Source of the DNA: Mesorhizobium sp.
GTDB lineage: Bacteria; Pseudomonadota; Alphaproteobacteria; Rhizobiales; Rhizobiaceae
DNA length: 64,000 bases
Direction of reading: 5' to 3'
Assembly (NCBI GenBank): GCA_004963905.1
Contig: SUGL01000008.1
Span: 62,001-126,000, forward strand
Program-made: the position numbers and the translations under genes
Part shown: one piece after another, positions 38,548-47,250 of the stretch
Position numbering within the stretch: the first letter of the stretch is position 1
How the letters are laid out: each line of letters opens with the position of its first letter
Notes under the pieces: model-generated
The model's input: the letters and a program-made list of their open reading frames with translations, nothing else
Told to the model about the DNA's origin: nothing
Database searches by the model: none

Positions 38548-39615
38548 TTATTCAATGCCGAGCTTCTTGCAGCCTTCGGCGTAGCGGTCGGTGCAGAGCT
38601 GGGCTGCGGTCTGGATCTTCTTGTCGATGATCTCGGCCTTGAGGTTCTCCTGCGTCACCACCGCCGGCACGAAGAGCTTCGAGGGCGTGTCGTAGAGCGT
38701 CGTCTCGGCCTTCGGCGTCTCGCCCTTGAGAAGCTGCACCGCAACGTTCGCCGCTGCCGCCGCGACGATCTCGCTCGGCTTGGAAATAGTGTTGTACTGG
38801 TCGCCGGCAATGATGAGCTGCAAGGCGGCGATCGTGGCATCGTTGCCGGTCACCGTCGGCACCGGATCGACGCCGGCGGCCTTGAACGCGGCGATGGCGC
38901 CGCCGCCGGTGCCGTCATTGGCGGCGACCACGCCGACGATCTTGTTGCCGAAGCGCGAGATCTGCCCCGCCGCCCATTGCTGCGCATTCGACGGCGCCCA
39001 GTTCGGGGTGTCGAACTCGGCGAGCGTCTTGTAGCTGCCGGTCTTGAGGCCTTCATGGATACCGTCCTTGATCAGGCCCGCCGCGGCGTCGGTCGGCGAG
39101 CCGTTGATCTGCAGCACGCCGACATCGCCGTCGCTCGACACGCCCTTGGCCTTGAGATGCTCGACCAGCGAGGCGGCGATCGCCTTGCCGATGGCCTTGT
39201 TGTCGAACGAGACATAGAAGTCGGCCTTGGCGTCGGGGATCGGACGATCATAGGCGATGACCTTGACGCCCTGTGCCTGCGCGTTGTGCACCAGCGACGC
39301 CGCCGCGGCGGAATCGACCGGGTCGAGCACGACGACCTTGGCGCCCTGGGTTATGACCGAATTGAACTGCTGCTGCTGCTTGGTGACGTCGGCGTCGGCG
39401 TTGAGATAGAGCACCTTGCAGCTGTCGCAGAGCTTCTTCATTTCGGCGACGAAGCCGGGATGATCGTGTTCCTCGTAACGCGTCGAGCCCTGGTCGGGCA
39501 TCAGGAACGCGACCGTGGAACCGGCAATATCTTGCGCATTGGCAAACGTCGCGCCGAGAGCGAGGCTCGAGACGGCCAAAGCGGCCGCAGCCAATCTGGA
39601 CATGTATCTGGACAT
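38548..39615 (-). CDS. Periplasmic sugar/polyol-binding protein, XylF-like
   Basis: Secreted binding protein of 355 residues. The start MSRYMSRLAAAALAVS follows GGAGAAG, and a signal peptide ends at ATFANA. The mature protein begins QDIAGSTVAFLMPDQGSTRYEE, typical of the xylose-binding subgroup (STRYEEHD contacts). AANDGTGGGAIAAFKAAG and VTGNDATIAALQLI are in the ligand cleft. Two cysteines early (LCDSC) and two late (LCTDRYAEGC) are probably paired. First gene of the importer operon after araC. The ligand is probably a pentose or pentitol. Confidence 0.92.
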   Translation of the reverse strand: MSRYMSRLAAAALAVSSLALGATFANAQDIAGSTVAFLMPDQGSTRYEEHDHPGFVAEMKKLCDSCKVLYLNADADVTKQQQQFNSVITQGAKVVVLDPVDSAAAASLVHNAQAQGVKVIAYDRPIPDAKADFYVSFDNKAIGKAIAASLVEHLKAKGVSSDGDVGVLQINGSPTDAAAGLIKDGIHEGLKTGSYKTLAEFDTPNWAPSNAQQWAAGQISRFGNKIVGVVAANDGTGGGAIAAFKAAGVDPVPTVTGNDATIAALQLIIAGDQYNTISKPSEIVAAAAANVAVQLLKGETPKAETTLYDTPSKLFVPAVVTQENLKAEIIDKKIQTAAQLCTDRYAEGCKKLGIE

Positions 39616-39841
39616 AAGGTCTTCTCCATTCCCGTTGTTTGATGTAATAGACCCCGCCAAAAGGCTTCGGATATTTGATCTCGCCGCCCGTGTGGAAGTC
39701 TAGTGAACTCGTGCACCAGCCTCACGGCTTCCTCCCGCTGGCATGACACGAGGAAATACTTATCCATCGCTGGTTCGCTCGCGCGACCCATCGCTTCGTC
39801 CTGGTTCTTACTTAGGCTTGTTTTTCCTCCCAAACTCCTTT

Positions 39842-40726
39842 CTATGCGGCGCGCGCGGCCGCGAAATTGTCCGCAACCAACCGTCTGAACTGCGAAGGCG
39901 GCATGCCCTTCTCGGCCAGGAACTGGCGGTTGAAGTTCGACAGATTGTTGAAGCCGACCTCGAAACAGATATCCGAAATCTGCGCCTCTTCGTCGCTCAT
40001 CAGGATCTGGCAGGCGAGGTTGATGCGCAGGCGCTTGATGTATTGCAGCAGCGACATGCCTGTGTGCTTGCGGAACGACCGCGAGAAGGCGCTCGGCGTC
40101 TGTCCTGCGATCGCGGCGAGATCGCCTTCGTTGAACTGCTGAGTCAGGTTCTCTCGGATATAGGCGAGTGCCTGGTTCATGCCGGCCGACATATATCCCG
40201 ACGGGTCCGGCAGATAGTTTTCGCTGGCGAGCACGCGCGGCGAGGTCTCCCGGCTCAAGGCTTCCATGATCGACATGAACAGGCTGATCCGGTGCACGCC
40301 GTAGGCATGCGTGATCTCCGCCAGCAGGGGCATGACCTGTCTGCTTACAGCCTTGCTGAACAGCACCCCGCGCCGCGACAGGTCGAGCAGCGGCGAGACG
40401 GCGCCGAGCTCCGGAAAAGTCGTGATCGCGCCGCCGATGAATTCCTCGCTGAACTGGACTAGCCTGCAGCGCAGCGGAACCGACTGGCCTTCCGGAACCT
40501 CGCTGATCCAGTTGTGCGGCAGGTTGGGGCCGGCCAGCACGAGATTGCCGATATCGAATTCGCCGATGAAGTCGCCGACGAAATAGCGGCCCTTGGTCGC
40601 GACGATCTGATGCAGCTCGTATTCCGGATGAAAATGCCAGCGCACCGTATGGTACGGATAGCCGTGCCATTTCACCGCGAATGACTCGCCAGGCCTTATC
40701 TGTATGACTTCCAGATCGGGTCCCAT
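39842..40726 (-). CDS. AraC-family transcriptional regulator
   Basis: Regulator of 294 residues. Residues 1-170 are a cupin-like sensing domain (HFHPEYELHQIVATKGRYFVG), and the C-terminal 100 residues hold two helix-turn-helix motifs (GDLAAIAGQTPSAFSRSFRK and ISDICFEVGFNNLSNFNRQF). It lies 226 bp upstream of the binding-protein gene on the same strand, so it probably activates the polyol importer and dehydrogenases. The gap 39616-39841 would hold the target promoter; I saw no clear AraC-type direct repeat in it. It is divergent from nasT across 277 bp. Confidence 0.9.
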   Translation of the reverse strand: MGPDLEVIQIRPGESFAVKWHGYPYHTVRWHFHPEYELHQIVATKGRYFVGDFIGEFDIGNLVLAGPNLPHNWISEVPEGQSVPLRCRLVQFSEEFIGGAITTFPELGAVSPLLDLSRRGVLFSKAVSRQVMPLLAEITHAYGVHRISLFMSIMEALSRETSPRVLASENYLPDPSGYMSAGMNQALAYIRENLTQQFNEGDLAAIAGQTPSAFSRSFRKHTGMSLLQYIKRLRINLACQILMSDEEAQISDICFEVGFNNLSNFNRQFLAEKGMPPSQFRRLVADNFAAARAA

Positions 40727-41003
40727 GCTTCCTCCCGGAGGCTGTCGGGTGTTTCAGCCTTCGAACCGCGGCCGTTTGTTTGGCTCATCTAGGGTCAGGA
40801 TAGCGGCGGCCAAGGATGGCCGCCACCTCGCCACGCCGCGCCGACTGATACGTTTTTGACCATTTTGGCCCAACGAAAAATCGCCCTCGAAAATTAGAGC
40901 CTTCGAATATCTGAGTTTGGCCGCCGACGCTTGGGCGCGGGAAAGTTCGCTTCGGACCACGCTACCGCATTGCACAATTCCGGCCGGGCTGCACAATAGG
41001 CGC

Positions 41004-41606
41004 ATGTCCGCCGGTTCGTTGACCATCCTTGTTATCGACGAGAACCGCATCCGCGCCTCCATCATCGAAGCCGGATTGCGGGATGCCGGCCATCGGCATG
41101 TCACCGTGGTCCATGACGTGGCCGGCATTGCCAAGCGCATCGCCGAGTTGGAGCCGGATGTCATCGTCATCGATCTCGAGAACCCTAACCGCGACATGCT
41201 GGAAAACATGTTCCAGCTTTCGCGCGCGGTGAAACGGCCGATCGCCATGTTCGTCGACCGCTCCGACCGGGCCTCGATCGAAGCGGCGGTCGACGCCGGC
41301 GTGTCCGCCTATGTCATCGACGGGCTGAAGAAGGAGCGCATCAAGCCGATCCTCGACATGGCGATCAGCCGCTTCAATGCCTTCTCGCGCATGGCGCGCG
41401 AACTGGAGGAAGCGCGCAGCGAGCTCGAGAACCGCAAGGTCGTCGATCGCGCCAAGGGCATATTGATGAAGTCGCGCGGCTTGAGCGAGGAGGCGGCCTA
41501 CGCGCTTCTGCGCAAGACCGCCATGAACCAGAACCGCAAGATCGCCGAGATCGCCCAGAGCCTAGTGACGGCGGCGGGATTGCTGGGACCGCTGGAGGGC
41601 GAATGA
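41004..41606 (+). CDS. nasT: Nitrate-responsive antiterminator with ANTAR RNA-binding domain
   Basis: Protein of 200 residues. Residues 1-120 form a CheY-like receiver (LTILVIDENRIRASI, IVIDLENPNRDM), and the C-terminal 60 residues form the three-helix ANTAR domain (VDRAKGILMKSRGLSEEAAYALLRKTAMNQNRK). It binds a two-hairpin leader RNA and prevents termination; that RNA is visible at 43040-43074. NasS, encoded next with a 4-bp overlap, holds NasT inactive when nitrate is absent. The start MSAGSLTIL is chosen over a codon 87 bases upstream because it begins at the receiver fold. Two direct TGCACAA repeats at 40973 and 40991 precede it. Confidence 0.94.
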   Translation: MSAGSLTILVIDENRIRASIIEAGLRDAGHRHVTVVHDVAGIAKRIAELEPDVIVIDLENPNRDMLENMFQLSRAVKRPIAMFVDRSDRASIEAAVDAGVSAYVIDGLKKERIKPILDMAISRFNAFSRMARELEEARSELENRKVVDRAKGILMKSRGLSEEAAYALLRKTAMNQNRKIAEIAQSLVTAAGLLGPLEGE

Positions 41607-42835
41607 GCATGACCGCCGCGCATCAGATCACCGCCGGTTTCATGCCGCTCTTCGACAGCGCCGTTCTCGTCGCGGCGGGCGAGATGGGCTTTGCCGCCCG
41701 CGAAGGCATCGAGCTCAAGCTGCATCGCGAGACCTCCTGGGCCAACATCCGCGACCGTATCGCGATCGGCCATTTCGATGTCGCCCATATGCTTGGGCCG
41801 ATGCCGCTCGCCTGCAGCCTTGGCCTCACGCCGCTCGCCTCCGAGACGATCGTGCCCTTCTCGCTAGGGCTCGGCGGCAACTGCATCACCGTCTCCACTG
41901 CGGTGTGGGAAGGCATGGCGGCGCACGGCGTTGTGGCAGACCTCGACCCGGCGCGGGCCGGCGCGGCGCTCGGCGCATTGATCCGCGAGCGGGCGGCCGC
42001 CGGCCGCGAACCGCTGCGCTTCGCCGTCGTGCATCCGCATTCCGGGCACAATTACGAGCTGCGCTACTGGCTCGCCGCCTGCGGCGTCGATCCCGATCGC
42101 GATATCGAGATCGTCATCGTGCCGCCGCCCTTCATGGCTGACGCGCTCGCCGCCGGCCGCATCGACGGCTATTGCGTCGGCGAGCCCTGGAACAGCGCTG
42201 CCGTCGCCGCGGGCACCGGCCGCATCGTCACCGTCAAGGCGCTGCTATGGCGCAACAGCCCGGAAAAGGTGATCGGCGCCCGCAGGGCGTGGGCGGAGGA
42301 GAATCCTGACACTTTGGCGGCGCTGCTGAGGGCGCTGCACCACTCCGCCCGCTGGTGCCAGGATCCGGCGAACCGCGGCGAGTTGGCGGCGCTGATGGCT
42401 AGGCCCGCTTTCCTTGGCCAACCGGAGGCGGTCCAGATGCCGGCGCTCACCGGGCGCTTGCAACTCGGCGGGGGGGCGGAACGGCGCGTCGAGGATTTCT
42501 TCCTGCCCTTCGACAAGGCGGCGAACTTCCCTTGGAAAAGCCACGCGCTCTGGTTCTACACGCAGATGGTACGCTGGGGACAATTGCCGCACACGCCGCA
42601 AAACCTGGCGATCGCCCGCGACTGCTATCGGCCCGACCTTTACCGCTCGGCGCTGAAGCCGCTTGGCGTGGCCCTGCCCGGCGCCAATGCCAAGGTCGAG
42701 GGCGCGCTGAAGGTTGCGACGCCGGTCGGCTCCGCAGGGGCCAGTCTCATCCTTGGCCCCGATGGTTTCTTCGACGGCCAGATCTTCGATCCGGACAAGA
42801 TCGACGCCTACATCGCCGGTCAGAAGCGCGCCTGA
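41603..42835 (+). CDS. nasS: Nitrate/nitrite sensor protein
   Basis: Protein of 410 residues of the NrtA/CmpA nitrate-binding family but with no signal peptide (begins MSMTAAHQITAGFMPLFDSA), as expected for the cytoplasmic sensor NasS. Ligand-site motifs include PLFDSAVLVAAGEMGFA, AHMLGPMPLACSLG and HPHSGHNYELRYWLAACG. It forms a complex with NasT and releases it when nitrate or nitrite binds. Its start overlaps nasT (ATGA). The next genes are the nitrate transport and reduction set. Confidence 0.93.
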   Translation: MSMTAAHQITAGFMPLFDSAVLVAAGEMGFAAREGIELKLHRETSWANIRDRIAIGHFDVAHMLGPMPLACSLGLTPLASETIVPFSLGLGGNCITVSTAVWEGMAAHGVVADLDPARAGAALGALIRERAAAGREPLRFAVVHPHSGHNYELRYWLAACGVDPDRDIEIVIVPPPFMADALAAGRIDGYCVGEPWNSAAVAAGTGRIVTVKALLWRNSPEKVIGARRAWAEENPDTLAALLRALHHSARWCQDPANRGELAALMARPAFLGQPEAVQMPALTGRLQLGGGAERRVEDFFLPFDKAANFPWKSHALWFYTQMVRWGQLPHTPQNLAIARDCYRPDLYRSALKPLGVALPGANAKVEGALKVATPVGSAGASLILGPDGFFDGQIFDPDKIDAYIAGQKRA

Positions 42836-42861
42836 TCATTTGCGCGTCATTCTTGTGCATT

Positions 42862-42876
42862 GCACAAAATTTGTGC
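42862..42876. promoter_or_regulatory. Candidate NtrC binding site
   Basis: GCAC-AAAATTT-GTGC fits the NtrC consensus GCAC-N7-GTGC. TGTGCATTGCACA overlaps it on the left, giving an extra half-site. It lies about 150 bp upstream of the expected start of the sigma-54 promoter at 42988, a normal distance for an enhancer-binding protein. Confidence 0.6.
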
Positions 42877-42987
42877 GCCCTGCCCGCCCCTTTGATCAAT
42901 GTTTGACCCGTATCGTCGCTTGGGCCGGTCGGCGCTGGAGGCAGGTATCAAATTGATTTTGCTTGAAAATCCCCATCAACACAAAAC

Positions 42988-43005
42988 TGGCACGCTTCAT
43001 GCTTT
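42988..43005 (+). promoter_or_regulatory. Candidate sigma-54 promoter of the nitrate assimilation operon
   Basis: TGGCACGCTTCATGCTTT has the invariant GG and GC pairs exactly 10 bp apart, with a consensus -24 element (TGGCACG) and a slightly poor -12 element (ATGCT). The transcript would start near 43013, just before the ANTAR hairpins. With the upstream NtrC site this gives nitrogen-limitation control before nitrate-specific antitermination. Confidence 0.65.
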
Positions 43006-43039
43006 GAAATAATCGAGCTCCTCGTGGGCAATAGAATAC

Positions 43040-43074
43040 GGCGTCCAATGGCGGGCGCCACAGGCAAAGCTGCC
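43040..43074 (+). ncRNA. ANTAR-type leader RNA (two hexaloop hairpins, NasT target)
   Basis: Hairpin P1: GGCGTCC / GGGCGCC stem (43040-43059) with the six-base loop AATGGC. Hairpin P2: GGC / GCC stem (43063-43074) with the six-base loop AAAGCT. Both loops have A at position 1 and G at position 4, the known ANTAR recognition feature, and are 3 bases apart. The P2 loop and 3' side are also the start of the 5' arm of the terminator at 43066, so only one structure can form at a time. Confidence 0.75.
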
Positions 43075-43141
43075 GCTCAGGTAACCACGCGATCCCGGAT
43101 GTACGGACGCGAGAGACCTGGACGGCAGCTTTTTTGTTTTT
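43066..43141 (+). terminator. Intrinsic terminator controlled by NasT
   Basis: The arms AAAGCTGCCG-CT-CAGGT (43066-43082) and ACCTG-GA-CGGCAGCTTT (43116-43132) pair over 17 positions with two mismatches, followed by TTTTTTGTTTTT (43130-43141). It lies 55 bp before the small ORF at 43197. It would end transcription of the nitrate genes unless NasT holds the P2 hairpin. Confidence 0.82.
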
Positions 43142-43196
43142 GGACCCGAACCCGAGAATCGACGCCGATCCCAGGCGGCGCCAGGCGGAGACGACA

Positions 43197-43376
43197 ATGA
43201 CGACACGGATCGGAACTGCGACAACGCTCAAGGATTTCACGCGCCGCGATTTTATCGCCAGCAGCATACTGACGGCGGTGCTGTTTACTGTGGCACTGCT
43301 GCTGTTTCCCCCAAGCACCATGACCGGGGGCAAGCGCCCCGAAACGACCGCGCAGCGCCAGCTCTCGTCGCGCTGA
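43197..43376 (+). CDS. Small single-span membrane protein in the nitrate operon
   Basis: Protein of 59 residues with a Shine-Dalgarno (GGCGGAG) before its ATG. One membrane segment (FIASSILTAVLFTVALLLFP) follows RR in TLKDFTRRDF, which recalls a short twin-arginine start; the remaining 20 residues are polar and basic. No known family. It is the first reading frame after the NasT-controlled terminator and 65 bp before the nitrate transporter, so it should be made only when nitrate genes are on. It may help the transporter or be a leader ORF. Confidence 0.6.
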   Translation: MTTRIGTATTLKDFTRRDFIASSILTAVLFTVALLLFPPSTMTGGKRPETTAQRQLSSR

Positions 43377-43441
43377 GCGATGCCGCGCTTCCTCATCAAC
43401 ACAACTCGCGGTGCCCCCCACGCCGCAAACCGGAGCCGACC

Positions 43442-44743
43442 ATGACCGCAAACCTCCCAGCCGCGCCCAGCCAGGACAGTGCTCCCCGGCAGGCGCTCGT
43501 CATGTCCACCATCGCCTTCACCGTCTGCTTCGCGGTGTGGACGATCTTTTCCATCATCGGCGTGCGCATCAAGCAGGAGCTCGGCCTGAACGAAACCGAG
43601 TTCGGCCTGCTCGTCGGCACGCCGATACTCACCGGCTCGCTCGTGCGCATCGTGCTCGGCGTCTGGACCGACCGCTACGGCGGCCGTCTGGTCTACACCA
43701 TGACCATGCTCGCTGCGGCGGTCGCGACCTTCCTGCTCGCCTTCGCGCATACCTATGAGCAGATGCTGATTGCGGCCCTCGGCGTTGGGCTTGCTGGTGG
43801 TTCCTTCGCCGTCGGCGTCGCCTATGTCTCGCGCTTCTTCCCCGCCGGCAGGCAGGGAACGGCTCTCGGCATCTTTGGCGTCGGTAATGTCGGCGCCGCG
43901 GTCACCAAATTCCTGGCGCCGTTCGTGCTGCTCTCCTGGGGCTGGCAGTCGGTAGCGCTGATCTGGGCGGCGGCGCTGGTCGTCATGGCGGCCGTGTTCT
44001 GGCTCACGACCGACGACGATCCGGTCATCCGCGAGCGCCGCGCCGGCAAGGCAGCACCCGCGAGAAGCTTCTGGCAGGAATTCGCCCCGCTGAAGAACCT
44101 GCAGGTCTGGCGCTTCGCCTTCTACTATTTCTTCTCCTTCGGTGCGTTCGTGGCGCTGTCGCTCTGGCTGCCGCGCTACCTGATCGGCGTCTACGGCTTC
44201 GGCATCGCCACCGCGGGCATGATCGGCGCCGCCTATTCGATCCCCGCAAGCATCTTCCGCGCCTACGGCGGTGTGCTTTCCGACCGCATCGGCGCCCGCA
44301 CCGTGCTCTACTGGACCTTCAGCGTTTGTGCCGTGGCGACCCTCGTTCTGTCTCTCCCCTCGGCAGACTACGTCGTGCGCGGCATCAGCGGGCCGATCCC
44401 TTTCCATTTCGAGATCGGCCCGCTCGCCTTCATCGGCGTCGCCTTCGTGCTCGGCTTCTTCATGAGCCTCGGCAAGGCCGCCGTCTACAAGCACATCCCG
44501 GTCTACTATCCGCAGAGCGTCGGCGCGGTTGGCGGTGTGGTGGGCATGATCGGCGGTCTCGGCGGCTTTGTCCTGCCGATCGCCTTCGGCGCGCTGAACG
44601 ACCTCACCGGCGTCTGGTCGAGCTGCTTCATGCTGCTCTTCCTGATCGTGGTCTCGTGCCTCGTCTGGATGCACGTCACCATCCGCCGGATGGAGCGCGC
44701 TGCCGCCGTCAAGCCTGCGCCCCTTTCCTACGCCGCCGAATAG
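43442..44743 (+). CDS. Nitrate/nitrite transporter, MFS family (NarK/NasA type)
   Basis: Inner-membrane transporter of 433 residues with twelve predicted spans. The nitrate signature sequences are visible in part: FAVGVAYVSRFFPAGRQGTALGIFGVGNVGAA, read here as the pieces FAVGVAYVSRFFP and GTALGIFGVGNVGAA, and in the second half VGAVGGVVGMIGGLGGFVLP. The substrate arginines expected in helices 2 and 8 have candidates in TGSLVRIVLG and FRAYGGVLSDRIG. GGAG lies 10 bases before the ATG. It imports nitrate for the reductases encoded after it. Confidence 0.93.
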   Translation: MTANLPAAPSQDSAPRQALVMSTIAFTVCFAVWTIFSIIGVRIKQELGLNETEFGLLVGTPILTGSLVRIVLGVWTDRYGGRLVYTMTMLAAAVATFLLAFAHTYEQMLIAALGVGLAGGSFAVGVAYVSRFFPAGRQGTALGIFGVGNVGAAVTKFLAPFVLLSWGWQSVALIWAAALVVMAAVFWLTTDDDPVIRERRAGKAAPARSFWQEFAPLKNLQVWRFAFYYFFSFGAFVALSLWLPRYLIGVYGFGIATAGMIGAAYSIPASIFRAYGGVLSDRIGARTVLYWTFSVCAVATLVLSLPSADYVVRGISGPIPFHFEIGPLAFIGVAFVLGFFMSLGKAAVYKHIPVYYPQSVGAVGGVVGMIGGLGGFVLPIAFGALNDLTGVWSSCFMLLFLIVVSCLVWMHVTIRRMERAAAVKPAPLSYAAE

Positions 44744-44760
44744 ATCGGAGCTGACCGGAC

Positions 44761-47211
44761 ATGAGCGAAAAACTCGTCATCATCGGCAACGGCATGGCGC
44801 CAGGCAGGATGCTGGAGCACCTGCTGGAAGATGCGCCCGACCGCTACAGCGTCACCATCTTCAATGCCGAGCCGCGCGTGAACTACGACCGCATCATGCT
44901 GTCGCCGGTGCTCTCGGGCGAGAAGGACTTCGAGGAAATCGTCATCCACGGCGACGGCTGGTACATCAAGCACGGCATCACCCTCTACAAGGGCCACCGG
45001 ATCGTCGCCATCGATAGGGACGCGAAGACCGTGACCTCGGACCACGGCGTGACCGAGAGCTACGACAGGCTGGTCATCGCCACTGGCTCGGTGCCCTTCA
45101 TCATCCCGGTGCCGGGCAAGGACTTGCCCGGCGTGCTCACCTATCGCGACCTCGACGACGTCAATGCCATGCTGCTTGCCGCGCAGTCGCGCGCCAAGGC
45201 GATCGTCATCGGCGGCGGCCTGCTCGGGCTCGAAGCCGCGGCCGGGCTCAAAGAACGCGGCATGGACGTCACTGTGCTGCATGTCATGCCGACGCTGATG
45301 GAGCGCCAGCTCGATCCCGCCGCCGGCTACCTGCTGCAAAAGGCCGTCGAGGCACGCGGCATCAAGGTCATGACCAAGGCCAATACTAAGGCCATCTTCG
45401 GCAATGGCAAGGTCGAGGGCGTCGAGCTGATGGACGGCACGATCATCCCGGCAACGCTGGTCGTGATGGCGGTCGGCATTCGCCCCAGCATCGCCCTGGC
45501 CAAGGACGCAGGGCTGGAAGTCAATCGCGGCATCGTCGTCGACGACCGCATGCAGACGTCCGATCCCACGATCATGGCGCTCGGCGAATGCGCCGAGGTC
45601 GGCGGCCATGTCTACGGGCTGGTCGCCCCGCTCTACGAGATGGCCCGCGTCGCGGCGGCCAGGCTGGCGGATGGCGAGGACAAGCGCTTCGTCCACTCCG
45701 ATACGCCGACCAAGCTCAAGGTCACCGGCATCGACCTTTATTCGCTGGGCGACTTCGCCGACGGCGACGATCGCGAGGAGATCATCCTGCGCGACGCATC
45801 CGCCGGCATCTACAAGCGCGTCGTGCTGCAGGACAACCGCATCATTGGCACGGTGCTGTTCGGCGAGACGGCCGACGGCGCCTGGTTCAACGACCTCAAG
45901 AAGAAGGCGACCGACATCTCGGAGATGCGCGACACGCTGATCTTCGGACAGGCCTTCCAGGGAGGCGCTTCCTCGGACCCTTTGACGGCCGTTGCGGCAC
46001 TGGCGGATGATGCGGAAATCTGCGGCTGCAACGGCGTCTGCAAGGGAAAGATCACCGGCGCGATCTCGGCCAAGGGCCTGACCGGCCTCGACGACGTGCG
46101 CGCCCACACCAAGGCTTCCGCTTCGTGCGGCTCGTGCACGGGCCTGGTCGAGCAGCTCCTGAAGCTCACGCTGGGCGACGCTTACAATCCGGCGGCGGTG
46201 CAGCCGATGTGCGGCTGCACGTCACTCGGCCACGACGACGTGCGGCGCCTGATCAAGGCGAAGGGACTGAAGACTATACCCGCCGTCATGCAGGAACTCG
46301 AATGGAAGACCTCCTGCGGCTGCGCAAAATGCCGGCCGGCGCTGAACTACTACCTTGTCTGCGACTGGCCCGACCAATATGCCGACGACTATCAGTCGCG
46401 CTTCATCAACGAGCGCGTGCACGCCAACATCCAGAAGGACGGCACCTATTCGGTCGTGCCGCGCATGTGGGGCGGCGTTACCAGCGCCGGCGAATTGCGC
46501 GCCATCGCCGACGTGGTCGACAAGTTCCGCATCCCGACCGTGAAGGTGACCGGCGGTCAGCGCATCGACATGCTGGGCATCCGCAAGGAGGACCTGCCGG
46601 CGGTGTGGGCCGATCTCGGCAAGGCCGGCTTCGTCTCCGGCCACGCCTATGCCAAGGGCCTACGCACGGTGAAGACCTGCGTCGGCTCGGACTGGTGCCG
46701 TTTCGGCACGCAGGATTCGACCGGACTCGGCATCCGCATCGAGAAGTTCATGTGGGGTTCCTGGACGCCGGCCAAGGTGAAGATGGCGGTGTCGGGATGT
46801 CCGCGCAACTGCGCCGAGGCGACCTGCAAGGATGTCGGCGTGGTCTGCGTCGACTCTGGCTACGAGATCCACTTCGCCGGCGCCGCCGGCCTCGACATCA
46901 AGGGCACCGAAGTGCTCGGCCTTGTGAAGACCGAGGACGAGGCGCTGGAGGTGATCGTGGCGCTCGTCCAGATGTATCGCGAGCAGGCCCGCTATCTCGA
47001 GCGCATCTACAAATGGGCCAAGCGGATCGGCACCGCGGAGATCAAGCGGCAGATCCTCGACGACTCCGAGAAGCGCCGCGCCTATTTCGAGCGCTTCGTC
47101 TTCAGCCAGAAATTCGCGCAGGTCGATCCCTGGTCCGAACGCGTCTCCGGCAAGGACAAGCACGAGTTCCGGCCGATGGCCTCGGTGGGGTTCGCAGAGG
47201 CGGCGGAATGA
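44761..47211 (+). CDS. nirB: Assimilatory nitrite reductase large subunit
   Basis: Sirohaem enzyme of 816 residues that reduces nitrite to ammonium with NAD(P)H. Order: FAD domain (VIIGNGMAPGRMLEHLLE), NAD domain (AIVIGGGLLGLEAAAGLKERG), two BFD-like [2Fe-2S] regions with ICGCNGVCKGK, SCGSCTGLVE, MCGCTSLGHDD and SCGCAKCRPALNYYL, then the sirohaem/4Fe-4S domain with TCVGSDWCRFGTQDS and SGCPRNCAEATCKD. Length is close to the usual 810-850. It is 17 bp after the transporter gene. A 160-bp palindromic element separates it from nirD. Confidence 0.96.
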   Translation: MSEKLVIIGNGMAPGRMLEHLLEDAPDRYSVTIFNAEPRVNYDRIMLSPVLSGEKDFEEIVIHGDGWYIKHGITLYKGHRIVAIDRDAKTVTSDHGVTESYDRLVIATGSVPFIIPVPGKDLPGVLTYRDLDDVNAMLLAAQSRAKAIVIGGGLLGLEAAAGLKERGMDVTVLHVMPTLMERQLDPAAGYLLQKAVEARGIKVMTKANTKAIFGNGKVEGVELMDGTIIPATLVVMAVGIRPSIALAKDAGLEVNRGIVVDDRMQTSDPTIMALGECAEVGGHVYGLVAPLYEMARVAAARLADGEDKRFVHSDTPTKLKVTGIDLYSLGDFADGDDREEIILRDASAGIYKRVVLQDNRIIGTVLFGETADGAWFNDLKKKATDISEMRDTLIFGQAFQGGASSDPLTAVAALADDAEICGCNGVCKGKITGAISAKGLTGLDDVRAHTKASASCGSCTGLVEQLLKLTLGDAYNPAAVQPMCGCTSLGHDDVRRLIKAKGLKTIPAVMQELEWKTSCGCAKCRPALNYYLVCDWPDQYADDYQSRFINERVHANIQKDGTYSVVPRMWGGVTSAGELRAIADVVDKFRIPTVKVTGGQRIDMLGIRKEDLPAVWADLGKAGFVSGHAYAKGLRTVKTCVGSDWCRFGTQDSTGLGIRIEKFMWGSWTPAKVKMAVSGCPRNCAEATCKDVGVVCVDSGYEIHFAGAAGLDIKGTEVLGLVKTEDEALEVIVALVQMYREQARYLERIYKWAKRIGTAEIKRQILDDSEKRRAYFERFVFSQKFAQVDPWSERVSGKDKHEFRPMASVGFAEAAE

Positions 47212-47250
47212 TGGAGATGTTTGCGCATCCTAGCTCGGAACCCGGTCGTA

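Noticed and set aside
36426..38630. A 734-codon open frame on the plus strand
   Set aside because: Antisense to the permease and ATPase of the polyol importer; the Arg/Asp/His-rich translation is typical of the complement of high-GC coding DNA.
40970..41000. Direct TGCACAA repeats before nasT as an NtrC site
   Set aside because: They are direct, not inverted, and lack the GCAC-N7-GTGC spacing found at 42862.
42896..44674. A 592-codon minus-strand frame across the nitrate leader and transporter
   Set aside because: Very rich in Glu, Arg, Asp and His, antisense to the MFS transporter, and it crosses the terminator and ANTAR hairpins.
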